Source of the DNA: Brachypterus glaber
Lineage: Eukaryota; Arthropoda; Insecta; Coleoptera; Kateretidae
Assembly (NCBI GenBank): GCA_958510825.1
Contig: OY294046.1
Coordinates: 11,386,847-11,450,846, forward strand
Direction of reading: 5' to 3'
DNA length: 64,000 nucleotides
A model generated the notes under the pieces. That model was not told the DNA's origin and searched no databases. It saw nothing but the letters and a program-made list of their open reading frames with translations. The translations under genes were made by a program, and so were the position numbers. Below, in pieces: positions 20,517 through 31,612 of this stretch. How positions within the stretch are numbered: the stretch's first letter is position 1; the number at the start of each line of letters is the position of its first letter.

Positions 20517-21189
20517 GTGTTGTAGACTATACTTTTTCTTCAACTGCAAATATGTATGGCTTTAAACTGCGGACAAGGTTAAAGACCATGTTTTTTGTGA
20601 CTCAATATTGTAAATGCAACAAAACACATATTTTTAAATAAAGCAATTAATGTTATTTAATAATTTTATCAAATCAGTACATAAAAAAAATTTTTATTTA
20701 ATTTTAGCACATATTTACAAATTATAATGCAAAAATTGATGGTTATGTCAGATTGTTGTGACAGATATCAGGTTTAAATATTTAACAATAGATGGAGCAG
20801 TTTTAATTTTTTGAACTAAATTGATAAAAAACTGGTCAAATATTAAGAAAAACTAATAAACTTTATGTAATTTTAACGCAAAACTTTAAATTGCATTAAA
20901 TTATTCAATATTTCATGGTAAAATATATATATATTTGCTAATGTTGCTACAGTTTTCTTTACATTTATAAACAAGAGATGGCACTACATGTGCTCATTCT
21001 AACTCTTGATACGGAATATTCATACCGTATCTAGAGCTAGAATTGATTCATTCTGTGTTTGAAAAGTGTGTGTATTTGCTTAAATTCTAAAGCAGTCGTA
21101 GAAAAACGCGGTTTTCGTCTCTCATAGAGCATTTATAAAATATAAATGTTTTTGAAAAGCAACCTATGACTCTATTTTCAATAACAATA
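20517..21189. other. No recognised feature
   Basis: AT-rich unassigned sequence; a small mirror TCTAACTCTTGATACGG...CCGTATCTAGAGCTAGA lies at 20998-21042. Confidence 0.35.
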
Positions 21190-21190
21190 A

Positions 21191-22336
21191 TAACACTAGG
21201 CAACACGGTTTCTTGCCCCGATTGGAGTCATATGTTTTTTAACAAATTTTGGGTCGCTGAAACCGAATCTGGCCTCAGAATATTTCTATTACCTAAGTTT
21301 TCTGAGAAAAATAAGATAAAAATGTTAAAAAATCATTATTTTATCCCTCTTTTGTTCTAAAATCATGGGAGACAAAAATATTCCAAGGACAAATTTGGAT
21401 TCGGCGACTCAATATTAGTTAAAAAATACCCAACTTAAAATATAGAAACTTTAAATTCATAGGTAGAATAAATAGGGATATTATGAAAAAAAAATATTAC
21501 AATAAAATGGATAATGTGACAAAACTAAGTAGGGGTGGAGGGTAAGAAGAAGGGTGCATAAGGGGACAAGCTTATCGCCACGTACTCATGCTAAAAATTG
21601 TCAAAAATCATTACTAGGGGGTCAAAAATGAACTAAAAAAATGTTACGTATTATGGTTCTTATGTAATAAAGTAACATTTTTATGATTAAAAAAATAAAA
21701 AATATACACAATATTTTGTTTTATAAATTATTTTTAAATTGGCATAATTGCATGTACTAAAATTTAAAAAATAAGTAATGATTTTTTTTTAAGGTCAAAT
21801 TTGGATTCTGCGCCTTTAAATCGATAAGAAAAATATATTTTTTGGGCTCGGGAAAAAAGTTTACACTGTGTACTTTAATTTTATATATTTTTCATTTATT
21901 TACTTTTTAGGAACAAACTAAGCAAAATAAAAAAATATTTGTATAAATATTTTTGTAGAGAATTTTATAATCTACAAATTAAGTTCTATAAAGTTTTTAA
22001 AAAAATTTGATAGTTTTGCCACAAATGAGCAATTAAGTAAACTCTGCACTTTTATTTTAACCTTTTTATTTTTTTTCGCGTACTTACTCTGACAGTAGGT
22101 TCTCGACATATAGATTTTTGAATTTCTTGTATTTTTTTTAATACACACTAAAATTTTCAAAATTCTACTCTTTTTTTTAAAGATTTTGAAAAAAACGTCA
22201 TTATTACCTGAACTTATATCTCAAAAATTTTAGGTGCTGAAATTTTTCTAAGGTCAGATTCGGATTCTACGCCCTCGAATTAGTAAGAAAAATTTACTTT
22301 CCGATCGGGGGAAAAAAAAAGTTGCGATTTGTTGCC
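21191..22336. mobile_element. Non-autonomous element with CACTAGGCAACA inverted ends, about 1.15 kb
   Basis: Left end CACTAGGCAACACGG followed by GCCCCGATTGG mirrors right end CCGATCGGGGGAAAA...TGTTGCCTAGTG. The flanking bases read TAA on both sides, so a 2-3 bp TA-type duplication is likely. Inside, motifs GGTCGCTGAAACCGAATCTG (21241), TTTGGATTCGGCGACTC (21394), TTTGGATTCTGCGCC (21798) and CAGATTCGGATTCTACGCC (22255) alternate in orientation. No transposase frame. Confidence 0.65.
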
Positions 22337-22488
22337 TAGTGTAATTGTCTGTTTGACATTTTTTATTCTGTTTTTATTCTTTTTCACAATGAATCTTTTG
22401 GTTCTTCGAGCCGGAGCATATTTTATTTATTTTTTTATGTATTTATTTTTTATTATTTTCAGTCAAATATTTATAAAATTCGTAGTTT

Positions 22489-23536
22489 ATACACGGTGTA
22501 TTTGAAATAGGGCTCGAAATTTTAAGGAGTGATTCTACATCACAAAATATGACAAAAAGCTCCTATAAACATATGTAGCGAAAAAAATCGGTTTTTATTT
22601 AATAGCTCAGGAACCCTCTGAGATATAGTGCATGTGATCTAATCTTAATAAGGCCCATCTTCGTATTTTCTTTTCATGTATTTATTTTAACCAGGGGCGT
22701 GCGAATCGGGAGGGCCTTATCAGTTTTTTGTCCCAAACTTTTTTCTGTGTAACTTTTTTGTAATTTTATTCTTGGTATATGACCTGAGGAATCAGGTCAA
22801 AATACATAAAAAAGTTACTCTGGTTGTAACACTGTAGGACTAACCGTTTTCGAGAAAAATTAATTTGAAGGTGAAATTTCACGGTACGAGGACGAAAAAT
22901 TAAATACTAAAATGTTGAAAATCGAAGTTTCAATGATGCAGGGTAAATGTACATCAAAAACTTAGAAAAAAAACTCATATACAGGTACATCCAAAAATCA
23001 ATCCTAAGAGAGCTATGGTCTCCTAAAAAAGCACCATTTTTAAAGGGCCATAGTAGCATTAAAGGCGATTTTTCGACATACATTTATAGAAACTTTTATC
23101 TTAGTTTTCGATATAGAATAACCCTGCATCATTAAAATTTTGGGTTTCAACATTTTAGTATTTAATTTTTCGTCCATGAACCGTGACTTGAGGAATCATA
23201 TTCCATAAATAAAATTACAAAAAAGTTATACAGAAAAAAGTTTGGGGCAATAAACTGATAAGGCCCCCCCGTTTCGCACACCCCTGGTTAAAATAAGTAC
23301 ATACAAAATAGCATACGAAGATGGGCCTTATTAAGATTAGTTGACGTGCAAAACCTGGTTGCTATATCTAAAAGGGTTTCTGAGTTATTAAATAAAAACC
23401 GATTTTTTTCGCCACTTTCAAAGGGGCGTACCTCCCTTACGACACAATTTTAGACATATGTTTATAGGAACTTTTTGTCATATTTTATGATGTAGAATCA
23501 CCCCTTATCGGACCCTATTTCAAATACACCGTGTAT
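22489..23536. mobile_element. Palindromic element family A, copy 1 (about 1.05 kb)
   Basis: Ends TACACGGTGTATTTGAAATA and TATTTCAAATACACCGTGTA are exact inverses. In order, each arm carries GTGATTCTACAT, AAAAGCTCCTATAAACATATG, GATATAG, AGGCCCATCTTCGTA, AACCAGGGGCGTGCGAA, TGTAACTTTTTTGTAATTTT, TTTTCGAGAAAAATTAATTT and CATTTTAGTATTTAATTTTTC, mirrored around a centre near 23030. TA-flanked. Non-coding apart from short frames shared by the family. Confidence 0.9.
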
Positions 23537-23817
23537 ATCTTAATTCTGAGAAGTGTTTAACAAAAATGTTTAAGAAAAATGACAAGTGAAAGTTATATAT
23601 TCTCTGCGTGAATCTGGGTTAAGAAAAGTGGAAAAATTAATTATTGTATAAGATATGAAAACAACGTATTTTATAGATTATTTATAATACTCATTATATG
23701 AACTAATTACAGTTGCAATTCGCAATAAAGGGTTTTAATTAATTTAAACTATATATAATTATAACTAAATTTATTATCGTCTTTTCTACCTGCCAGAATT
23801 CCGAACTTTTGCATTGC
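23537..23817. other. No recognised feature
   Basis: AT-rich unassigned sequence. Confidence 0.3.
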
Positions 23818-24504
23818 TAAGGGAACGTTCAAGAATTACGTAACGCAAAATTTGGCCATTTTTGACCCCCATTCCCCCATGCAACGCGGCGTAACATTTT
23901 CAGGAACACAACACAGACCCTTGCAAAGTTATTTTTATTTTGACGAGATGACATTTGACACTTGAAGTTTCGTGCAATGTTGCCAAATCGTACATTGACA
24001 GATGTCAAATTCTTAATTAAAATAATTAATTAAAGTATGTTCCGGGATGTAAAAAGGGCTGAAATTTTGGCTAAGTATTTATTTTTTATGTATCTATAAG
24101 CATGTAAAGTCTTATCGTTGCAGGCGATTTAGCCCAAAATGCGATACCCTCCTTTTAAAGTTTAAGCCGGTTTTTAACCGGTTATTGCTTCTGTGTTTTA
24201 ACCAAAAACCCGTCTGAGGTAATTCCGCAACCGGTTAACCGAAAACCGGTTATTGCCTATGATTTTCCATGACTATTTTTTTTGTTTAGAGGATTTAGTG
24301 AACGCCGTGTTCAATAAAATTTGCAACAAATCCGTATCTTAGGCCTAGATCATTGTTAAAAACGTGATTCAATAAACATTTTATAAGTTTATAATTTTTT
24401 AAGTGTTACGTAACATTTTAACTGACACCCCCCCCCTGTAACGCGGCGTAACGTTTTCGAGACCCCCCCCCCTAGCGCGTTACGTAATACTTAAACGTTC
24501 GCTA
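23818..24504. mobile_element. Element with GGGAACGTTCAAG...ACGTAACGC inverted ends (copy 2, 687 bp)
   Basis: Left TAAGGGAACGTTCAAGAATT and right AATACTTAAACGTTCGCTAA (inverse) are the termini also seen in the 158-bp MITE at 2166-2323. Inner GCGGCGTAACATTTTC is mirrored by repeated GCGGCGTAACGTTTTCG near poly-C tracts. The middle holds four ACCGGTTA words (24170-24250). Non-coding. Confidence 0.7.
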
Positions 24505-24993
24505 ATGATACAGGCCAAGCTTGGATTTCTAGACGCTGAGCCAAACTTTTAAAATGTGCAAATCTTTACCTTGCAAAAAAAGTAATAGGTATTCTGTAAA
24601 AGCAATTTCATTTAACACACAGACAAATTTAGCTAACGATTTGACTAGGTTAAATTACGTTTTGATCCAAAATGAGTACCAGGAATCAACAGATTTCACG
24701 AAGATTTGAAAACCGTCACAACATGATTTTGTGTAAAAAGTGGATATAATTGGTTTTGGACGCAAAATGTGGATAAAAATATATCACTATTTCTTCAAAA
24801 ACCATTATACTATCAAATTTAAACACATAATAATGGTTATAGTCCATCCAGTCATGCGTGATAGTAAGGGACGCGGTCCGTTTTACACAACAGAGCGCTT
24901 GAAAATCTGCATGCATGCCTGGACATAAAGAAAATTGCATAAATCGTAGTGTATTAAAAATTTAACAGATGGTGGTACTGTTTCCTGTATATT
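24505..24993. other. No recognised feature
   Basis: Overlapping frames on opposite strands (24716-24940 minus, 24740-24928 plus) cannot both be genes and neither shows a domain. Unassigned. Confidence 0.35.
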
Positions 24994-24995
24994 CT

Positions 24996-25420
24996 ATACT
25001 GAAAAAAAGGATCCTTTGCGGTAATGACATATGAAATTAGGCCAAATACTTCGCACTCTTGAATACGTTCAAAAGCGCCTTCTCTTAACATGAAAATATA
25101 TTTCACTTGCCAAGATTTTTCTGATTCTTTCTTAAAATTCTTTAATCTTGTGTGAAATGCAAGTGGTCTTGTCTCAAAAGAAAAATTATTAAGCCAGAGT
25201 ATTTCAAATTATTTAATTTTTAACAATCTTAAAACAAGATAAATGGTTTTTGCCTCAAATGCGCCAGGTTCAAGAGAATTTTAAAAATATTTCAAAAGCG
25301 ACATTTTTCTTGGGACAAGATAAATATTTTTGTTCGAACATACACATCTTTTAAGCTAAAAGAATAACTGCCAAGAGTGTTGACTACTTTGAGCCAAGAA
25401 CGTCATTTTTTTCAGTGTAC
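24996..25420. mobile_element. MITE-like element with TACACTGAAAAAAA ends
   Basis: Left TATACTGAAAAAAAGGA and right TTTTTTTCAGTGTA are inverted; a second internal pair is CGCACTCTTG / CCAAGAGTG. The interior is built of CAAGAT, CTTGT and AACAAGAT words, as in the hairpin MITE at 17708-18427, whose ends are also of the CACAGAAAAAA form. The right end touches the TTAA of the next MITE. Confidence 0.5.
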
Positions 25421-25424
25421 TTAA

Positions 25425-25571
25425 GGGCATATCCAGAGACTTGCATAACAAGCATAGTACATAAGAATGCGATGCCGTGATTGACTTGATGTGTCGTCAT
25501 GTATCTTGTAAGCCAATCGCGGCATCGCATTCTTATGTACTATGCTTGTTATGCGAGCATCTGGATAGGTC
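25425..25571. mobile_element. 147-bp hairpin MITE flanked by TTAA (copy 2)
   Basis: TTAA at 25421-25424 and 25572-25575. Ends GGGCATATCCAGAGACTTGC and GCGAGCATCTGGATAGGTC are inverted; the inner arms TACATAAGAATGCGATGCCG and CGGCATCGCATTCTTATGTA are perfect inverses. Same family as 10884-11027. Confidence 0.87.
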
Positions 25572-25575
25572 TTAA

Positions 25576-26088
25576 GTTGTCATTGTAACCTAAAAATTTG
25601 ACGTTTTGCTTGTTTTCAATATAATTTGCGTTTGTACAATATGTAAATATGTATAATATGTGAGTGTATGAAGAATAAACCAAAAAAGAACCTTTTTTTC
25701 ATAGTTTCAATCATGTGGCCTAAAAATCGCGGGAAATTTTAAACTATTATCAAGCATGACTGGATGGACCATAGTTGAACCATTATTTAATTCTTTTTAG
25801 TTTAAAAATCGATAGTAAAGTAATAGTCCAAAAATAGCCATTTTGAAATAAGATAGCAAAGGTACGCAAAATTTGTAGTTTTATTCATTCAACAGAATCA
25901 TTCACTCGAACTCTACGGTACTACAATTTAGTAATGCATGCAAACACTATATATAGTTTGACGCACGGATCTGTGGCTACGGGAAATATGTTTGGAATGT
26001 TTGTGCAAGTGGGAGGCCCGATGTAGGCATGCACGCCTTATAACGCTCTTGACGGAAAGAAGAGAGCGCGAATGATTCCTCCCACTTC
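25576..26088. other. No recognised gene
   Basis: Unassigned. From 25940 the sequence is less AT-rich; a 98-codon minus-strand frame (25928-26224) crosses the left end of the hAT-type element and shows no domain, so I reject it. Confidence 0.35.
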
Positions 26089-26096
26089 CGTTGGAC

Positions 26097-26662
26097 CACA
26101 TAGGTAGAGAATATATAGAGGAAATGAACGTTTGCGCAGGGTTCTGCGCTGCGTTATAACAATAGATAGAAAATTGACATCTAAACGGTAAAAATGGCGT
26201 TCTACGTTGCCAACACCATTTCAACCGTATAATTTTTAATTATAAAAACCAATAAATTTCCATTATTTTGCTACAAATTTTAATAAGAACACTCAGACAG
26301 CATAAATTTACATTCAAACCGTTTAAATGCAAGCAAACGTACATTTACATGGGTAGGAGGTCCGACAACGCTGCACTCTGTCATTTTGTTATGAAATCGA
26401 ATAATTGGTGATATTTTGTTTGTGGCGTTGTTTGTGGTATTTGCGTGTCTTTATAGTTTTATTTTGTTTATAGTGTTAAAATTTTTAACTTAAAAATAAC
26501 TTGTTTTGTAAAGACTTGTAAAAATGTGAAAAACCTTCTTGAGGTTTTGTGTTTGTTTACAAATTTTGACGTTTAAAAGGTAAAAATGGCGGACTAAATT
26601 TTACACACCTAATGTGTTTTTTGTCTTTATCTAATACCCACTATAGCTTCTCTACCTATGTG
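26097..26662. mobile_element. 566-bp hAT-type element with exact 8-bp target duplication
   Basis: Ends CACATAGGTAGAGAA and TTCTCTACCTATGTG are exact inverses, continuing four variable bases later with TAG/CTA. CGTTGGAC flanks both ends (26089-26096 and 26663-26670), the 8-bp duplication of hAT transposition. TAAAAATGGCG occurs near both ends in the same orientation (26190, 26581). GGTAGAGAA links it to the 103-bp MITE at 3322-3424. No transposase frame. Confidence 0.85.
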
Positions 26663-26670
26663 CGTTGGAC

Positions 26671-27031
26671 ACTTTCATGCGGAGAACTATAACCAGCATA
26701 CGAAAATAATAGGTTTTTGTGTTTATCTCAAAACAACAATTTTGGATTAGTACTGTTCTTCAACTGACCGATTCAAATGATTTATATACAGTAATTTAAA
26801 AATATGTTTATCTGTAACTTACATATTCTTTATAATTGTGTAATTTACGTTAAAAAAGGTACCGCGCCAGCAATATATACTTTTTTTTTAATATCTTGTA
26901 GTAACTATAACGGTACCTGAAATATGTGATTTTTATAGAGCATGAAGAATAATGATTGTTTAATTGTAATGTTTAATAGTTGACCGCTTTTGTTGCAAAC
27001 AAAAAAAAAATACATATAAAAATGTAATACA
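26671..27031. other. No recognised feature
   Basis: AT-rich. GGTACC occurs at 26859 and 26912 in a weak mirror. Nothing else seen. Confidence 0.3.
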
Positions 27032-28302
27032 TACAGGATGTCCAGTAAATGATGTCATTAATTTTAAGCGGTGATTCTACATAGGAAAATATGAAAAAAA
27101 GTTCCTATAAACATATGTCTAAAAATGCGTCGTTAGGGAGCTAAGCCCCCTTAAAAGTGGCTAAAAAATTCAGTTTTTATTTAATAACATAAAAACCCTT
27201 TGAGATATATCAACGAGGTTTTGCAAGTGAACTAATATTAATAAGGCCCATCTTGGTATGTTATTTTCATGTACTTATTTTAAACAGGGGTGTGTAAAAC
27301 GGGGGGGTCCTTATTAGTTTTTTATCTGAAACTTTTTTCTGTGTAATTTTTTTGTAATTTTATTTTTGGAGTATGATTTCTCAGGTCAAAATACATAAAA
27401 AAGGTACTCTTGTACTAATACTGTAGGATTAACCGTTTTCGAGAAAAAATCACTTGAAGGTGAAATTTCACGGATCGAGGACGTAAAATTAAGTACTAAT
27501 ATATTTAAAATCAAAATTTTCAATGATGCAGGGTTACTATATATCAAAAACTAATAAAAAAAGTTTCTATACATGTAGAACGAAAAATCACTATTATGGC
27601 CCTTTAAAAATGGTGCAATTTTAGGAGCCCATAGCTCCCTTAAGATTGATTTTTGGAAGTACCTGTATACATAGAAAAAACGGATTCCTTGAACCAAGGA
27701 CACGTGTCTTTGGATATGTTCAAAGCCATATTCTCTTGTTTCAAGGCTGGCATTTTCTTGAACCAAATTCAATGTCCTTGAATAAAGAGCGCGGATTTTT
27801 ATTACAAAACCCGTGCTCCTCATTCAAGGACATTGACTTTGGTTCAAGAAAATGCCAGCCTTGAAACAAGAGAATATTGCTTTGAACATATACAAAGACA
27901 CGTGTCCTTGGTTCAAGGAATCCGTTTTTTCTGTGTATGAGTACTTTTTTTATGTATTTTGACCCAAGGAATCATATTCCAAAAATAAAATTACAAAAAA
28001 GTTACACAGAAAAAAGTTTGTCACAAAAAACTAATAAGGCCCCCCAGTTTCACACACACACCTGTTTAAAATAAGTACATGAAGATAGCATACGAGGATG
28101 GGCCTTATTAAGGTTAGTTTACATTCAAAACCAAACCTTGTTGCTGTACCTCAAAGCATTCCTGAGTAAAAACCGATTTTTTTAGCCACTTTTAAAGGGG
28201 CTTAGAATTTTTAGACATATGTTTATAGGAACTTTTTTTCATATTTTCCTATGTAGAATCACCCCTTAAAATTAATTAAATCATTTACTGGACATCCTGT
28301 AT
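27032..28302. mobile_element. Palindromic family A, copy 2 with different termini; carries a MITE
   Basis: The arms are family A (CGGTGATTCTACAT, TCCTATAAACATATGTCT, AGGCCCATCTT, GTTTTCGAGAAAAAATCA), but the ends are TACAGGATGTCCAGTAAATG and CATTTACTGGACATCCTGTA instead of the usual CACGGTGTATTTGAAATAG. The hairpin MITE 27668-27937 sits near the centre, and about 190 bases of the inner right arm are missing beside it. TA-flanked. Confidence 0.85.
27668..27937. mobile_element. Hairpin MITE with CATAGAAAAAACGG ends (copy 2, uninterrupted)
   Basis: 270 bp, TACATAGAAAAAACGG to CCGTTTTTTCTGTGTA. Arms of about 125 bp mirror each other around GCGCGGATTTTTATTACAAA. It is the empty-site reference for the LINE insertion at 17757-18202. 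Frames on both strands (27551-27823, 27646-27864) are shadows. Confidence 0.9.
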
Positions 28303-28323
28303 AGAACAGTTTTATTATAATTC

Positions 28324-29284
28324 TACAGGGTGTATTTGAAATAGCGTTGCAAACAGGTGATTCTACATGATAAAATATGACAAAAAGTTCCTATAAACAT
28401 ATGTCTAAAAATTGGCTAAAAAAATCGGTTTTTATTTAATAACTCAGGAACCCTTTGTGATATGTTAACGAGGTTTTGCACGTGAATTAATCCTAATAAG
28501 GCCCATCTTTGTATGTCATTTTCACGTACTTATTTAAACCAGGGGTGTGCGAAACGGGGGGGCCTTATCAGTTTTTTGTCCCAAACTTTTTTCTGCGTAA
28601 CTTTTTTGCAATTTTATTTTTGAAATATGATTCCTCAGGTTAAAATACATAAAAAAGGTACTCTTGTTGTAATACTGTAGGATTAACCGTTTTCGAGAAA
28701 AGTTCATTTTAAGGTGAAATTTCACGGTTCGAGGACGAAAAATTAAATACTAAAATGTCGAAAACCAAAATTTTAATGATGCAATGTTATTCTACATCAA
28801 AAACTAAGAAAAAAGTTTCCATACAGGTAGGTCGAAAAAACGCTTTTAAAGCTACCATAGCCCTTTAAAAATGGTGCATATTTAGGAGACCATAGCTCCA
28901 TTAGGATTGATTTTTGGAAGTACCTGTATATGAGGTTTTTTTCTTAGTTTTTAATGTACATTCGCCCTGCATCATTAAAATTTTGGTTTTCAACATTTTA
29001 GTATTTAATTTTTCGTCCTCGAACCGTGGAATTTCACCGTTTCGCACACCCCTGGTTGAAATAAGTACATGAAAACGGGCCTTGGTAGGATTAGTTGACG
29101 TGCAAAACCTCGTTGATATATCTCACAGGGTTCCTGAGTTATTAAATTTTTTAGCCACTTTCAAAGGGGCGTAGCTCCCTTATGACGCATTTTTAGACAT
29201 ATGTTTATAGGAACTTTTTGTCATATTTTATTATGTAGAATCATCTGTTAAAATTTCCGATGCTATTTCAAATACACCGTGTAT
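28324..29284. mobile_element. Palindromic family A, copy 3 (961 bp)
   Basis: Ends TACAGGGTGTATTTGAAATA and TATTTCAAATACACCGTGTA. The left arm is complete; the right arm lacks the segment between GTGGAATTTCACC and GTTTCGCACACCCCTGG. It lies only 21 bases from copy 2. Confidence 0.88.
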
Positions 29285-29685
29285 AGTACTGATGCACCAG
29301 GATTTAAAAATTAACTTAATTAAATTTAAATTTAATTATAATAATTAGAGGTCAGACTGAAGTATTCATTTGTCATTTTAACCTCTTCAGGCACATATGT
29401 GTACGTTTAAAAATAAATTCGGCAAAATGAAATGAAATTCACCGAATTCCTACGTATCAGTTATTGTTAACTTCCAATACCTGAAAAGTTAGAGACACAT
29501 TTTCTTCCCTTGGTCGAGAACTGTCTCATGACTAACTTCACATAGATATGTCAAAAACTTAAAAATGTAAAATGTTATGGACAAATAGTTTTGAGTACTT
29601 ATTTTTATAAAATAACATCAGACACACATTTAAATTACAATATTTTTGTATTTAGAAAAGCCCATTTCAGATTATACCAGACAGA
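29285..29685. other. No recognised feature
   Basis: AT-rich unassigned sequence. Confidence 0.3.
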
Positions 29686-29689
29686 GAAA

Positions 29690-29808
29690 ACGAAGATAGA
29701 AAGATTCGATCAAGGCTGACGTGCATGTAGCGGGGAGACGGTCCGTCCGACACTCTGTGTTTTATTAAAAAAAACACACGTCAGCCTCTATCTTTGTTTC
29801 ATACGTAT
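29690..29808. mobile_element. Imperfect hairpin, possible MITE
   Basis: GAAGATAGA...AAGGCTGACGTGC at the left mirrors ACACGTCAGCCTCTATCTTTG at the right, around a GC-rich centre (TAGCGGGGAGACGGTCCGTC). No clear terminal duplication. Confidence 0.4.
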
Positions 29809-30061
29809 TGTATAATTTCAAACGGTCTGTATATTAAATTTACAGCCAATTTAGCTGTCATTTCTGAAATATAATAAGTTCTGCCTCTGTTGGTAATTTA
29901 ACGAACTAAATACATAACATTATTTTATACATTTTTAGACAAATATTTATTATTTTCGTCGAATGAATATTTATATTCAATATATTTATATGATTTAAAA
30001 TTGTTAATACTAAAAAATGTTATTTTTTTATTTTCGTGGAGATCGCCATCTATACATGCAT

Positions 30062-30490
30062 TACACGGAAAGAAATTAGTGGGCTCTGCGCTATACATTA
30101 TAAGATATTTGGTAACAGTGGCAAATTATAGTGATTTAAGCTATAAATTATAAGGGACACAATAACTAATAATGTTAAAAATAAATTGGAAACGATTATA
30201 TATATTACAGACACAATTATATTTATTACAGGCACTATTATAAATTTACAGAAATTTTATTATATTATAAAAATTATTAGCACGGACAATAATGAAATCT
30301 ATTTAAGCTATAAATGCCATACTATTTGTTATATTTTATTATTCACTAAACAATTAAAGTATTTCATATAAATTTTTACACTGACTGCCATAATTGTAAG
30401 AGAAAGCCTTGTATTTATATAATAAGCGATTATAATTTGATTGGTATGTGTGTTATAGCGCTCCTAGCTATAATTTTTTTTTTCCGTGTA
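30062..30490. mobile_element. 429-bp non-autonomous DNA transposon, CACGGAAAGAAATTA ends (copy 2)
   Basis: Near-identical to 14047-14475 from TACACGGAAAGAAATTAG to TTTTTTTTCCGTGTA, differing at about seven positions. The frame 30186-30371 is present only because of single base changes relative to copy 1, so it is not conserved. Confidence 0.85.
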
Positions 30491-30736
30491 ATAAAGCAAA
30501 AATGTGTAACTAACTTCACCAGTGTTTATAAATTGTGTTAGTTTTGTTGTGGCAAATAAAATACAAAATTGTGAAAAAAATAGGTATGATTGTGAATAAA
30601 ATAGTATACAAACCTCAGCGGAACATTTAATTTTTCCTTCGGGAATTAGCTGACCGTGGGGCTAGGTCCCTTGGTCAGCTAACTGACTATAATTTTATAT
30701 GTTGGTGAGATACATTACATTACATTACATTTTTGT

Positions 30737-30993
30737 TTAACCTCGTACTATTCTACTTAATTAAGCATCCCCTAAGTCCAGGACTTGTGTGGGCTAGTAG
30801 TAGAGGAAACCACAGGCTTTAATTGACTTTCGAACCAATTTATAGGGAGTGTCCGTTTCACTTACGCCTTCGCCAAATTTCAATATTTAATTAACTGAAA
30901 AAGTCAAGTCGGCGCCAGTGAGAATCGAACTCACGCTATTTGGGTAGTAAACTCGTCAAGTACGACGCGGTGGTCCACTACACCAATCCTCCC
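30737..30993 (-). mobile_element. tRNA-derived SINE, family S (copy 2, minus strand) with a different tRNA-like head
   Basis: Body and tail match copies at 14942 and 31351 (GGCGCCGACTT, TTGGCGAAGGCGTAAG, TTGGTTCGAAAGTCAATTAA, CTACTACTAGCCCACACAAG, GTACGAGGTTAAAC). The head differs: on the minus strand GGGAGGATTGGTGTAGTGG (box A region, fwd 30967-30993) and GTGAGTTCGATTCTCAC (box B, fwd 30919-30935). The tail runs into (TGTAA)n at 30714-30736. Confidence 0.85.
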
Positions 30994-31350
30994 ATAAAAA
31001 AAAAATAAGAGCCTTGCTTTTGACTTTTAACCAATCTTCCTATTTATGCGATATGCCAGTAACTAAGTTTGATTTTCCGTTAATTTTATGGGATATTTTT
31101 ACGCACTGATTGGACTAAATTATGAAACTACAACATTCATGGTTTTAATTCTTAATTAAACTTTATTGTAGAATAGTATGCTATAATAGTGCCTTCGTGT
31201 TTTTAATAGCATCTAATTATTATTATTGTTGGTCAATGGCATCTAGGAAATGAAATCTTTGTGTGCAGTGCACATTGTCCACGGATAGCCTTAAAAAATT
31301 TAAATGAAAAGTCAAACCACCCCGGATTTTTTGATTGTATGTTGTTATTG
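30994..31350. other. No recognised feature
   Basis: Unassigned AT-rich sequence between two SINE copies of opposite orientation. Confidence 0.3.
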
Positions 31351-31612
31351 GGACATTAGCTCAGCGGTCTAAGGCATCGATATAGCATTGACACTGAGCT
31401 AATGATCGTGAGTTCAAACCTCACTGGCGCCGATTGCCTTTTTCAGTTAATTAATAATTGAAATTTGGCGAAGGCGTACTCCCTAGATATATTGGTTCGA
31501 AAGTCAATTAAAGCCGGTGGTTCCCTCTACTACTAGCCCACAGAAGTCCTGGACTTAGGGGATGCTGAATTAAGTAGAATAGTACGAGGTTAAAAATAAA
31601 CATAAAACATAA
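31351..31612 (+). mobile_element. tRNA-derived SINE, family S (copy 3, plus strand)
   Basis: Head with box A TTAGCTCAGCGGTCTAAGG (31356) and box B GAGTTCAAACCTC (31410-31422), as in the copy at 14942-15154. Body includes TTGGCGAAGGCGTA, TTGGTTCGAAAGTCAATTAA, CTACTACTAGCCCAC and the end GTACGAGGTTAAAAATAAAC. Copy 1 lacks about 45 bases after GATTGCC that this copy and copy 2 have. Flanking repeat not clear. Confidence 0.85.

Noticed and set aside
25928..26224. 98-codon minus-strand frame
   Set aside because: It runs across the end of a hAT-type element and its target duplication and shows no recognisable domain.
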